NCBI GenBank assembly: GCA_014529385.2
Contig: CM043949.1
Location: 114,207,477 to 114,271,476, forward strand
Length of the DNA stretch: 64,000 nt
Reading direction: 5' to 3'
DNA from: Adiantum capillus-veneris
Lineage: Eukaryota > Streptophyta > Polypodiopsida > Polypodiales > Pteridaceae
The notes under the pieces were generated by a model. It was not told where the DNA came from and did not search any database. It saw only the letters and a program-made list of their open reading frames with translations. Of this stretch, positions 45,959 to 56,898 are shown piece by piece; positions within the stretch are counted from its first letter, which is position 1, and the number at the start of each line of letters is the position of its first letter. The position numbers and the translations under genes were made by a program.

Positions 45959-46337
45959 TGTAATGGATATTGCCTGGAGAGGAGCAATAAGCATCACGAG
46001 AATGATTATCCTCAAACTGCCTTACATTTTATGAACATCAGAACACAGGAAGGCAGAACAAAAGACAAGTTACAGAAATAGAACGCCCGGCTTCTTCATT
46101 GATATGCAACCGAACACATAGTACAAGAGAGGAAGATGTATTGATGAATTAGAGATATCCCCAAAGATAGGTATGCGCCCCATATACAACCACTGCTCTA
46201 GAACAGATCGGGAATGGTGCAAAACCTCCGTCTTGTCCCATGATATCTTATGAAGAACTGTCCCAAAGCCACATGACTCCTAGTCCGCAATGTCCAAGAC
46301 CTCCGCAGGACCGCACTATGCGGCTTATGCCGTAACA
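45959..46337 (-). repeat. Element C 5' LTR (379 bp)
   Basis: Partner of 37918-38301, same TG..CA ends. B's gag reading resumes right after the aagtg duplicate. Confidence 0.92.
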
Positions 46338-46342
46338 AAGTG

Positions 46343-47410
46343 ATGGTGAAGCCTTTGAACCATCAAAAAGAAGAGGCCATAGGAAATCCTATGCCGCGTA
46401 GAAGAGGTCATCCAAGCTCAAGAAGTTCAAAGAGGGAGAGAAGAGCATCTTTTTCCTTACCTACGATGGCACTTTTGGTGTTATGGACAAAATATTGACC
46501 TTTATCCAACCATTCAATGTGGTGTTTGGAGATGAGGTCTTCACGGAGCTCTCTAACCTAGACCATGTAGCTATGCATTTTCAAAAGTTCGCCAGGCAAT
46601 GGTGGTCTAGCCTACGGGCCAACAGTAAAGCTCCACAAACATGGAAAGCTTTAAGAGCTTCCATTATGAAGCAGATTTTGTCCATCGATGCCAAAGACAA
46701 AGTACTCACCGAATGGCAAAGCTTAAAGCACTCTCCTTACGAATCCATTCACAAATATGTAGACAAGTTTTGGGACCTACAACTCAAAGCCACTATCTTC
46801 AAAAAGTTGGATTTTGGAGAGAAAACTCAACAATTTTGTGCGGGCTTAACTGAAGAAATGGCGGAGTATGTCAACTTCCAAAGGCCACACACCATATCAG
46901 CGATTATACACCATACTATGGTGGCCTCTCAAATCAATTTCCAAACATGGGCTAAAAGAAATTTTAAGCCCACGGAAAACAAGGGTTCCAATGAGCCTAA
47001 GGGGAAGGACAATGTCCAAAAGTCTCCTAAGGGCAACCCCAACAAAGCTAAAGAGAAGGGAGTTTATAAAGGCAAAAATAAACTCTCTCATGAAGAGCTC
47101 CAGCGTTATCGCAAGGATAACCGTTGCTTCAAGTGCGGCAAGCAAGGGCATGCGTACCACGCTTGTCCCCAAAAGAACACCCGCCATGAACCTCCTAGAG
47201 CTACCTTGGTTGAAATCCAAGAGGAGGAAATTCACCACAAAGGATCTCCTCTATGCCATGCTTGGGGAAAGGTAAGAGAACATGATGCTTTTATTCTCTT
47301 TGACCCTGGTTCTACTCACAACTTCATATCTATAGAGTTGGGCACCAAGCTAGGCATACAAGCCTAAGAGATGGGAGATGTCCTACCCGCAGACCGTGCT
47401 TTCAAGGGGC
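46343..47410 (+). pseudogene. Element B gag main part and protease start
   Basis: Continues the frame broken at 37917: GEAFEPSKRRGHRKSYAA, then TAG (46399-46401) where A has TGG, then KRSSKLKKFKEG and the 294-codon frame 46483-47367 with FQKFARQWWSSLR, FCAGLTEEMAEYV, knuckle CFKCGKQGHAYHAC and protease ILFDPGSTHNFIS. A TAA at 47365-47367 interrupts, and a hAT-like MITE is inserted at 47411. Relative to A this part retains SPYESIHKYVDKFWDL, a stretch A lacks internally. Confidence 0.88.
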
Positions 47411-47656
47411 CTCGGGGGGTTCACTATGTGTAAAACTACCATATCACGTGCGTTCAAGACATGTTTCTCAAACCCCTTATATGTGAATTTTGTTAGGAAT
47501 ATAATGTATCCTTTTCTTTTAAAATTTGTAAGTATTTTTCAAATTTGAAAAAATAATGCCCTTCTTTGTATATACTTATGTAAGTTTCAAGAACTTTAAA
47601 TACCCTTCTGTTGAACTCACGTGATAGGTTACATTTTATTAGGTGACCTCCCCGGG
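47411..47656. mobile_element. hAT-like MITE 2 (246 bp) in element B protease
   Basis: Exact 8-bp duplicates CAAGGGGC at 47403-47410 and 47657-47664. A's protease (minus strand near 31500) has the single uninserted copy. Inverted ends CTCGGGGGGTTCAC and CCCGGGGAGGTCAC (reverse-complement of the right end) match MITE 1's ends closely, and both elements have a cacgt motif shortly inside. Non-coding. Confidence 0.85.
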
Positions 47657-47664
47657 CAAGGGGC

Positions 47665-48454
47665 AAGAAGCTTTAGTCACTCCCTTAATCGGGAAATTGA
47701 GGCTCCATGTCCAAAGCTATGTGGACAAGGAGGACTTCTTGATCTCTCCTCTCAAGCATTAGGATGTAATCCTAGGGGCACCATGGTTTGATCGCATGGC
47801 TGCCAATGTTAAATTCCCTGAAAGGATAATCTCCTTTAAGTTCTGGGAAAAAGATATGTATATAGATGCTAAGGAAATGTGTAACACTATACCCATTGTA
47901 CATATACAAGCTTTCAACTAGTCACATAAAGAGCTCTATTTCCATGTACATGATTTTTGTTAAAGATTCTCAAAATGAACCTAATATTTTAGCAAAAGAA
48001 AATATACACAATCAAAAGGAATTAGAGTTATCCAACTTTCTCAAGGGGTTTCAAGATGTCTTTATTGACGACACTCCTTGTGAGCTACCTCCAAAACAAG
48101 GTAATGATGACCATGCAATTGAACTTCTTCCAGGACGTTCACCGCCTAACAAACCTCCTTATAGAGTTTCTCAAGCTCAATAAGAGGAGATTATGCGGCA
48201 AGTGCAGGAGTTAGTTGAGAAGGGCATGGTTAGGCCTAGCTCATCTCCATTTTGTTCTCTTGTGCTACTAGTGAAAAATAAAGACGGCACATATCGTATG
48301 TGTGTCGATTGTAGAGCACTAAATAGGATCACTATCAACAATAGGTTTCCCATTCCACGGGTAGAAGACGTATTTGATAAGCTACAAAAGTCCACCTACT
48401 TCAGTAGGATTGATCTAAAAAGTGGCTATCATCAAATAAGGATAGTTGATCAAG
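47665..48454 (+). pseudogene. Element B protease end and RT start, truncated by CACTA insertion
   Basis: After MITE 2 the sequence matches A's KLRLHVQ..YVDKEDF, DVILGAPWFDR and the linker, including about 43 bp that A has lost, then MRQVQELVEKGMVRPSS, KDGTYRMCVDCRALN and STYFSRIDLKSGYHQIRIVDQ. Several stops and frame changes are present, among them a TAA at 48181. The reading ends where element D begins at 48455. Confidence 0.85.
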
Positions 48455-48640
48455 CACTACAAGAGGTTGTGTGCTATTGTGACGCTTATAGCGACGGAAA
48501 TACATTGGGTTTTTTAAACCCCCGACGTCGCTAAAAGCGTCTCTATTAGAGTCGATACGAGAACGTCGCTACCGTAGTCTCTATCAGCGTCGCTATATAG
48601 CGATGCTGCAGTGCACAATTTAGCGACGCCCGAGATTAAA
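48455..48640. promoter_or_regulatory. CACTA terminal and subterminal repeat region
   Basis: Terminal CACTACAAGAGG, then a cluster of gcgacg/cgtcgc words and spaced variants in both orientations (near 48492, 48525, 48573, 48594, 48622). In CACTA elements such motifs bind the element-encoded protein. 48640-49186 beyond it shows no gene beyond possible 3' untranslated sequence. Confidence 0.7.
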
Positions 48641-49186
48641 ATTTTTGGTGGCAGGGCACACCACCCATCAACCATATTGTATGTTTCATTGGTCTATTTA
48701 CCTTTAAAAAAAGTACAAAGGTAAATATAGACCCAAAATAGTCAGCCACATGACAATATAATCATTAACTCTATCATCCATAGTACGTATTGTTTGCAAA
48801 ATAAAGATACAAAAATGACAAGCGTGAATTGATGGAAGTAAATAAATGACAATTGTACACAGCAGCAAAATCACTTGATTGTTAATCATTGCAAATGTAA
48901 TAGTTACAAACCATTGTCATTATTTAAAAAATACACATGGTTTTCAAAAATACATAGTTAGATGGTCTCATGATACATAAGCTAGGACAAAAAGAAACTA
49001 ATTCTATCTAGCTATGGCTAAACTGACGTCGTCTAATCAGACGTCTCATCACGTCCAAGCGGCGTATCTGTCGGATTCTGCAAAAAAAAAAAAAAGATAG
49101 CTTTTTGTAAGTATAAACATATAGCGAGCGACGTTTATAAAACAATACAATAAATAGAAAAGAATAAACCCTAATACTAACCATGC

Positions 49187-50352
49187 CACCACGAGAAGTC
49201 AGGATGTCTATAAGGGCGTTTAAGCCCTTCCTGCCTGCGTACTCACGCTCGTACGGAGTGGGATCACGTCCTGTAAATGACCACTGTCAAAACATACAAA
49301 GAATCCGTTATGTTAGAATTTCAAATCCCATAAACCCTAAACTATCGAACATAGATGCGAAAACACTTACAAAATCGGCCTCAAATGATGCCCACCAGCC
49401 GCTCCCCAAGTGGTGCGAGCTCCCTGCCTCTACTCGCGCTCTGGCTGCCTCCTTTTATTGCTTCCACTTGTCGAGATTCTCGCGCGCTTCTTTTTTTGTA
49501 TGCTTCCAATCTTCTTTGGCCAGCCAATCTGGTCTGTTCCATCCATGCTTGATTGCTTTTTGCACTTCGGAACGCTTATGCTTGCAGTATTCGCGCATTC
49601 GAACCTTCATCACATCTTCATTGAAGAGGTCATCCCGTATTGGAATGGGAAACTCGTCAATGAATCATGCTGATGACTCTGTCTTTTAATTCATTCGGTA
49701 CTTCACTCCAGGTGTTTAGTATGTAGTGTCTAAACACCTGAGAGCAAAGACAGCGCATGCGCGAAATCACCTTCTTGCCATCATCATCCAAGATGATGCC
49801 GCCGCTAAAGTTGATGGAGTAAGGCAAGCCCTCTCGCCGCCTCTCACTCGTGAACCTGGGTGTCTCGAGAGGGATCTCTAGCGGCGTGTCAATGGGGGTA
49901 CGGAAGCCAGGTGTCTCCACTGGAGTGTGAGCCCCGAAGCGAGGAGTGTCCACTGGAGTGACTCCTGGAGGAGTAGCTAGTGGTGTGTAGCTATGGGGAA
50001 CGGCACTTAGCCACGCAAAACCTGGTGTCGATGGGGATTCCATGGCTGGTGTCGGGATGGGCAAAGAAGGGGAGGGTAAAGAGCCTCGTCAAACACGAGG
50101 CGGTGTCGAAGCATCGGTGGCGCCATCCCCACAACAACCGCCACCGCCACCACCACCACTAGAGCGCTGCTGCCTAGATGAGTGTGAAGATCATCTCGTC
50201 GACACCGAAGCTTCGGAGCGCGCTGAGGACTCCGAAACAGAGGGAGATGCAGATGGAGTAGGAACGCGCGATGGTGCACCTGAGCGATGACGCTCCACGT
50301 ACCACTGTCTCTGCTGGGGTGACAAAGAAGAAAGAAACTCATCATCGTCCAT
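49187..50352 (-). pseudogene. second CACTA gene, Transposase_24-like
   Basis: Starts MDDDEFLSSLSPQQRQW at 50352. Ser/Pro-rich sequence follows with repeated TPxxTPV-type units (50064 frame: GVTPVDTPRFGAHTPVETPGF), then INFSGGIILDDDGKKV and RHYILNTWSEVP. A 1-base shift near 49670 leads to DEFPIPIRDDLFNED and HGWNRPDWLAKEDWKHTKKEA, and a further exon-like piece reads FTGRDPTPYEREYAG. This W-x-K-x-RNRANR/GRDPTP-type layout is that of plant Ptta/En/Spm Transposase_24 proteins. Frame breaks and a TAA after KWKQ suggest decay, though introns account for some gaps. Confidence 0.7.
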
Positions 50353-50421
50353 ACCTGCATTAAACACACGAACATTTAAACTTAATATTGAATGAATGGA
50401 GTAGAAAACATGGACAAGTAG

Positions 50422-50430
<9 letters not shown>

Positions 50431-50475
<45 letters not shown>
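50431..50475. repeat. (GA)n microsatellite
   Basis: About 22 uninterrupted GA units between the two CACTA genes. Confidence 0.9.
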
Positions 50476-50478
<3 letters not shown>

Positions 50479-50779
50479 GTGCTTATCGTCTCTGCTAATG
50501 AGAACATACCTAGAGCATACGTACCTGGAGTGGATGCAAAGAACATTAAATACAATGACGCAATGATGCATATAAATACAATGACGCAATGACACAAATA
50601 CTTAAAGAGACAAAGAATCGTACAAGAACACTCCAGTGCTTGTAGCTTTGGAATGTTCAAAGGCTAGCAGCAAACAGAAAGCGTTCTTCTTCTATTCAAC
50701 TTGAGTGATGAAAGAGGCAAGTGCATAACTCTGAATTTAAAAAACGGAGCACACTTGTTCAAATACAATATTTATGGCT

Positions 50780-53700
50780 TTAAGAGATCTCTCTCTCATC
50801 CTCGCATAGCTCAGCATAACTTCCTATATCTATATAGAGCTCTCCGTTTAAACAGATGTCCTCTGTTTCATTTTGTAGATCCTCTGCATGCACCCCATAG
50901 AGAGTAGCAGCTTGATGTTCGTCTGGCACCACCTCCACGGCTTCTGATTGGGCATCTTCTTCGATCTCCTCCATTGATGCCACTGTGATTGGCACATGGT
51001 AGCCTTCATACGTCCGTGCACTACGAGGGGCTACCTATATGACGTACCACCAGTTTGATGCAGACTTTGTGGGATGAAATATCACGTGTGAGAGCCACAT
51101 AACTTACATGAGAGCTTCCAAGCACATAAATTATAAAACACACGTTAACTATTTACATACTTACTTGTTCACAATGCTCGGGTAGTACGAAAGTGTCTCT
51201 TAGGTCAGTCCATTTCTTAGTTGAATCCACCTCAAGAAAATCAGACTCTCCTCTACGCACAGTAGTGTTGCGACCCTCCATGATTATCTTGAACCATTGC
51301 ACGTCGAACAAGTCGACAAAAAATCCTCTATAATCGATCCTCAAAATCTCTTGTAGCGTGCCGAAGTAAGTGAGTTCCGCCACCACAGGATCTGCATCAG
51401 AGGACCATCGTCGACTAGACTGTTCAAATTTTGCCATGATTCCACAATCTTAAGTAAAACGTTTTTTGTCAATCCGTTCCACCCTAAAATGTCGACCTTT
51501 ACACCATGCTGCTGTGTATGACTTATACTACAACCAACAAAGATTATGAGTGGCCGTTCAAACATCTAGAAAGTTACTAGTCGTACATTGCAAACTTACC
51601 TTGGTCATGCAACCCCTAGAGTACTCCCACTCTTCCTCAGTCACTTCTTCACCGCACTGTTGTGCGCCCTTTAGTTGGTTGTGCAACCATCTTAAGCTCA
51701 TGAATGTTGGTAGGCTCTCCAGACCTGTCGGATAGTGCATCGATGGTCTTCTTCCCTATCTCAACTTGATTCTTGCCCTTTGTCGCTCTTGCTTTGCATC
51801 CTCATATTGTGAGATCCACTTCTGCATGACTGGATTGTGAAGCATGCAAAATCAGTTGATTTTAGCCTCTAGATCTTCCGTCATCTTCTTCTCAACACCG
51901 AGATTGCACATGAAAATTCCATATATGCACTCATCATCTATGGTTCGCCATAGCGTGTCCCGGGCTTTATCAAATCCGTCTATCCACTCTCCAATGTACA
52001 CTAGGGACTCTGATATCAGCCAACCTTCTGCCATGCTACCCTCCGGACGTGCCTTCTGACGCACATATCCCTTGAGCGTTTTCATGAAACGTTCTAAAAA
52101 GAACATCCTATCTAGAATGTACTGTGCCGGCTATTTCCACCTCATCAACTATGTGAACAAGAAGATGCACCTGAATGGTTACCATGGTAGTAGGAAAATG
52201 TTTCTCAAACATACACACAACCTCCGCAGCGTTTAGTTTGGCGAATGGTATGGAGTCCGCGTTGATCTCCTTTTGTGAGATCCATTGTACCAACTTCGCA
52301 AGTTTGTAGATTGTGTTACAGGCGCCAAGAGACAGACATCCCTCAATGGAAATCGGTAAAATAAACTGCAAAACACGTGCAGCAATGATATTAAAGTACG
52401 CCCACACACAAATTTGTTACACAATTCTCACTATGATATACTCCACTATGAACATACCTGACACATTTTATGCCAGCCGTGTGACTTCAAACCGGTAAGC
52501 TTTCCTTCTTTAGTAAAACACGTTCGGAGCGAGTGCATTACGCCAGTGGGGGTCCACAAAGATCAAATGGTCTCTTTTACTTTGCGTTCTTGGGCTCCTG
52601 TGAAAATCCATGGTGCTTTAGGGAGTTTTATCGATCCATCGGACGCTGTTTGTGGCCAATATTGCTCCATACGATCCACATTTCGAAGGTCAACTCTGGC
52701 TCCCAAAGTATCTTTCTTGCCGGTCAGATGGTTCCATAGTAGACTACCCACATTCTTGAATATGTGCATTGGATCGAGCAAGTGAGTGATCATGAGTCGG
52801 GGCCAGTATGGTAACTCGTACCATAGAGATAGTCTCTTCATCCCTGGGGGCAATCCGTCATCACACATCTCCTTCTGCTCTAACCATGCTTGTGCAGACA
52901 TCCTCGGTGTCTCTCTTCCCAAAAATCCATCGCGTAACACATGATTCTCTGGAAGATACTCTTGATGACCTTCTTAGATTTGCTTCTTCAGTGAGGGTGC
53001 CCTACGTGCATTCAGTCTAGGTCCACATGTGACACATGCTCTATATCTGCTTGTTTGAAGCCTTGCATATATACACATGATAATAGATCAACTTGAGAAA
53101 AAGCAAGATTTACAGTGTCTGAGTGAGGAGTGTAAATAGATCACCTGATCATTCTGTTAGTCCGGGATAGTCAAGGCATGGTCCACATTAGAATGCCTCT
53201 GATCAAAGCATTTTGTCGACCTGTGTGTCGGCTCATATCCACCACCTCTATTCTAATACACAATTGTTGTAGCTCTTCCAATAGTGGACGAAGATACACA
53301 TCCATATTCTTCACTTTATATCGCCCCGGCACAATCAAGCTTAGCCATAGGTGCCCCTTCTTCGTAGTCAACCACGGGGAATGTTGTAGTTGACGATGAC
53401 AACGGGCCATACACTGTAAGATGTTGATCTTTGACCAAATGGATCTATGCCATCCATAGCCAGGCCTAAGCGCAAATTTCAAGCTTCCCTGGCAAAATCT
53501 GTCCATGTTCCATCTATATGTTTCCAGGCTGCACAATCTGCAGGAATCCGTAGCACACCATCCGAAGATTTATTCTCCTCATGCCATGATGCTGGGGCGT
53601 CCATGGACTTACATTCGAAGAAATGCTTGATGCGAGGAAGCAGAGGAAAATGTCGCAAAACCTTTTGCGGAATTTCTGTTCCGTGGAGATCTACTTGATA

Positions 53701-54378
53701 TCTTTCGAAATCACATTTTGGACACTTCTCCATGTCTATGTACTCCCCTCTAAAAAGAATGCAGTCATTAGGACAAGCGTGGATCGAATTATAATCCATC
53801 CCCAAGTTTCGCAAAATCTTTCTTGCTTCCTCTCGAGAATGTGGCATCACATTATCAACTGGTAGTATGTGCTCTTCGAGCAACCTACACAACATAAAAA
53901 TACGGTAGAATTGTGTAAAAATCTATCAGATCATTATACATTTAGAGTTTTATTAAAGTAAACTAATTGTAATAGATCACCTGAAAAGCGTTGTGATGCT
54001 AGTGTCACTCCATCCAAACTTTGTCTGCATGTTGAGAAGAACCAGAAGCGCTTTCAATCTAGACACACGTGCTCCATTATACAATGGCGTATCGGCTTCA
54101 CTTTTCATATCATCATAGACAAGCCTTTCTGAATCCATGATCGTCTCGATCATTTCATCAACTTCGGGCTCAAACATTGCCTCGTTGGGAATGTGGTCTG
54201 CATGATCATCCCCCGAGCTGTCAGAGGCTACATCTTGTGGCCTCACATATGCTGCTTGACCAAAGCGCCTGCGAACACGTCTATTGGGTTGCAAGATTGC
54301 TGCCTCTTGGCCAGCGTCACAGTCCGACGAGTTATAATTGGCAAAACTTGATCTATAATAGATGGATTGAACTCGCAA
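50780..54378 (-). pseudogene. CACTA TNP2-like transposase, multi-exon, partly broken
   Basis: Exon 54378-53981 joins through a 96-bp GT-AG intron (53980-53885) in phase (TTLF-R-LLEEHILP) to 53884 onward: NDCILFRGEYIDMEKCPKCDFERYQ, the TNP2 start with a CX2C. FGQRSTSYSVWPVV and WLSLIVPG follow in a shifted frame (53536-53171), then LPYWPRLMITHLLDPMHIFKN (52940-52563), the conserved Transposase_21 core. DUF4218 is at 52407-51852 (VHLLVHIVDEVEIAGTVH, MKTLKGYVRQKARPEGSMAEG). DUF4216 is at 51437-51165, spliced by a GT-AG intron (51164-51035) to an acidic C-terminus ending about 50780. Frame breaks near 53480 and 52107 indicate an inactive copy. Confidence 0.85.
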
Positions 54379-54497
54379 AATTCACGAACGTGCTGCAAAG
54401 AAACGCGTCTTGTCTATCTCACAGCATGCTTGTGTTGAGCCAGCAGAGGATCACACCCATATTTTTGCTCACACTCATCATTTTTGTAACCATTGAT

Positions 54498-55366
54498 TGT
54501 AATAAATGTCTTTCCGACATTGATTTTGAATTGAGCCATTCATTAAGTAACGGGACTCAATTGAGTTTCCAGCTTGTAATCCCGAAGTAATTTCACTTGC
54601 TGATGTAATTAGTTAGAGATGTTCTCACCTCCAAGGCTGAGGTATATAAGCCAAAGTTTTGTAACCTAAAGGGGGATTCAGTTTATTAATCAAAGTGAGT
54701 TTTTGAGCGCCGTGACTGTGTCTGAGAGAGAGAGAGAGAGTCTTATCTACTTGCTACGCGAGCTACGGAGCCGCCATTGGAGAAGCGACACCGCCATTGT
54801 GTTAGCAACGGCGAGAGCTACGCACTGATACCAAGAGTGCGCGATATCGGCTTCTATGTGTGGTAAGTTCCTACGAGCTTCGGTGTGAGTTTTCTTCCAA
54901 CTCGTGTGTCGGAATAGAGTGTGCAGCATATCTATAGAACCACAACGAGTAGAGCTACACATTAGTACCATCGGGGTCAAGTTTCGATCACCTGTATTTT
55001 TCGGCCTGTCTTCATACGCGTTTACCGCACGGGGTGGTTATATGTTGATTTTGCAGTTCAAGTCTTTAGGTTGTTGTTCTTACCTAATGTATAGACTTCC
55101 CCTTGATTTTGAGATCGATTCAATGATTCTAGATCCTGTTTCGTATAGCATTCGTTCGTAGTACGGATTTCAGTCACTCGCGTATTTTAGAACTTAGATT
55201 TGATTTCCTTAGTAGTGATCGTCATTAGAAGGTCGAGTAGGTGATTTGACACCCACCTAGTTGTTTCCATGCGCCTGCGGGTCAAGCTCCGTCCTCGTCT
55301 GACAAATTCTGTTGTTGGTTGAGTTCTCGCTATTTAGCTTCCGCTAGCGGCGTAACCGCCTTAACA
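54498..55366 (+). repeat. Element E 5' LTR (about 870 bp)
   Basis: The right end TTAACA at 55361-55366 is fixed by the primer site that follows. The left end is probably TGTAATAAATG at 54498, with TGTAACC at 54485 as an alternative, and cannot be settled without the 3' LTR. It holds a (GA)n run near 54725 that probably lies in the transcribed part. Confidence 0.75.
54643..54649 (+). promoter_or_regulatory. TATA box of element E LTR
   Basis: TATATAA in the context ggctgaggTATATAAgcc, about 720 bp before the LTR end; the only good TATA match in this LTR that I noticed. Confidence 0.6.
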
Positions 55367-55368
55367 TT

Positions 55369-55386
55369 TGGCGCCGCTGCCGGGGA
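55369..55386 (+). other. primer-binding site of element E
   Basis: TGGCGCCGCTGCCGGGGA begins two bases after the LTR. It resembles the primer site of plant Tat/Athila-type elements, which use a tRNA of the Asp type. Confidence 0.8.
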
Positions 55387-55905
55387 CGAGAGCCCTAAGT
55401 AGGTGACCTTAGACTAATCCTACGAGGTGAGTCGTATAAACTACTTTGTATACTTTAGTTAGAAAAGATCTAGGAGTGGTGGACTCCGAAGATCTCGAGA
55501 GATACTAGGAAGTGGGGTATTCATGGGTCTTCCGTGTTGACAGTATTTTTAGTTTAGCTTAGATTTGTTTGTTGTTTTGTTGGTGTTGAGTAGTTGTTGA
55601 TAGAAGAAGAATTTGCTAGTCCGTGAGTGGCAGTGGATCTCTTTAAAATCACAATTACCAAACCCATTTTATGATTAGGAATAGCTTAGGTAGGACTTCA
55701 TTTGATCCTGATCTAGAGCTAGTAATCATTGGAGTATTTGCTTGATATGGTTGATTGCATGTTAGATCACTAAACCGTCGAGTTAGTAGTGAAACTTGCA
55801 ATAAACAAAAGTCGGAGAAATTTTCTGTGTATCTGGGAGTTGCTGAGCACTAGAGGAAGCTTTAGGAAGGATTCTGTGCCAAAAAACTGGAAATCTGCAA
55901 CTTTG

Positions 55906-56622
55906 GACATCATACACGTATGATGTCTAAATGACCAAACAGAGACCAAAACAAAAAAATTGACTTTACCAGAGTGTTCAAAAGGGGGGTTATACCCTAA
56001 TTTCAACTTAAAACAAGAGCATTAACACTCAAAGAAACCCGAAAAGACAAGTCGGAGTCCAAGAAACGCAAAGAACAGGAAATTTTGGATTCAGATCTTG
56101 TTTTTACATTCAAACCTGACAAAAACACTTGAAACTCAATTATAAACATTGGAGAAGGCTTAAAACCAAGAATAGTCAAAATCTGGGACAAAAGACATCA
56201 TACGCGTATAATGTCTTTTGGCACATCCACTGCTTAGTTTTGACATCGGACCTGACAAGATTGTTACAAGCACTGTAGGAAGCATAAATATCAAGTTTTG
56301 ACCCAAATTGATGAAAAAGACATCATACACGTATGATGTCTTTGACCTAATTTTGGACATATTTTGATACTTTGCCAACACAGATCCATTGTAATAGCTG
56401 TCTAGAGGTTATATTTCAAGTTTCATCCCATTTGGATCACAATTGACCCAAAACAAGTCAAAAGCGGAAAATTGCCAAGAAAAGCCTAAATTAGCCATAA
56501 CTTGCTCAAACAGAGTTCAAACTGAATTTTGTGAGTGTAAAGAGCATAAGGGGGCTACTGAGAGTGAGCATAACCAAAATAGTCTAAATCTGTGAAAAAA
56601 GACATCATACGCGTATAATGTC
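55906..56622 (+). repeat. four 22-bp palindromes in element E leader
   Basis: At 55906-55927, 56194-56215, 56319-56340 and 56601-56622. Arms are GACATCATAC and GTATGATGTC (or GTATAATGTC) around a two-base centre that alternates ac, gc, ac, gc. The surrounding leader has no long open frame, so coding does not explain the repetition. Confidence 0.85.
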
Positions 56623-56898
56623 TTTTTCAGCATAACTGCAACAAAATTCTCACTTGATGAAACAAAAGTTGTCCAACTGACAAGATTAAACAATTGGTCA
56701 AGTATCAATCAGTTTGGATCAATTCTGACCAAAAAAAAAAAAAAACTTGAGGAAAACAAATTGCCGAGACGGAAAAGTTAAAGTCCTTTAGGGGAATTGA
56801 TGAATTTGAGATAGGGCAGGAACCTCCAGAATAACCAACCAAAACAAGGGGAACCAGCAAGTGTCATATCAACCGAGGGAAGTGTAAACCAAAGTTGG

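Larger units (their letters stand above)
37918..46337 (-). mobile_element. Element C: Ty3-gypsy with both LTRs, degenerate coding region
   Basis: LTRs at 37918-38301 and 45959-46337, flanked by exact 5-bp duplicates aagtg (37913-37917, 46338-46342) inside B's gag. The minus strand carries gag with zinc knuckles, protease, RT, RNase H and integrase, then extra coding-like sequence before the 3' LTR. Multiple frameshifts and stops. The two LTRs differ at many positions, so C is older than A. Confidence 0.93.
24569..48454 (+). mobile_element. Element B: chromodomain-type Ty3-gypsy, heavily interrupted, 3' part not in window
   Basis: Own segments in order: 5' LTR 24569-26150, primer site and leader 26151-26394, leader 36568-36690 and 37224-37271, gag 37272-37917, gag and protease 46343-47410, protease to RT 47665-48454. 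The gaps are later insertions (A, MITE 1, C, MITE 2, and from 48455 the CACTA element D). Joining across each gap is supported by homology with element A, which is the same family on the opposite strand. B's LTR is more diverged from A's two LTRs than those are from each other, in line with B being older. Confidence 0.88.
48455..54484 (-). mobile_element. Element D: CACTA (En/Spm) DNA transposon, one end missing
   Basis: Begins CACTACAAGAGG at 48455, directly after aag in B's RT, the end type and 3-bp target size of CACTA elements. GCGACG-type subterminal repeats follow. It carries a TNP2-like transposase and a second Transposase_24-like gene, both on the minus strand. The other terminus is not visible because element E starts near 54485, upstream of the transposase. 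The remainder of D, and then of B, should lie beyond the window. Confidence 0.88.
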
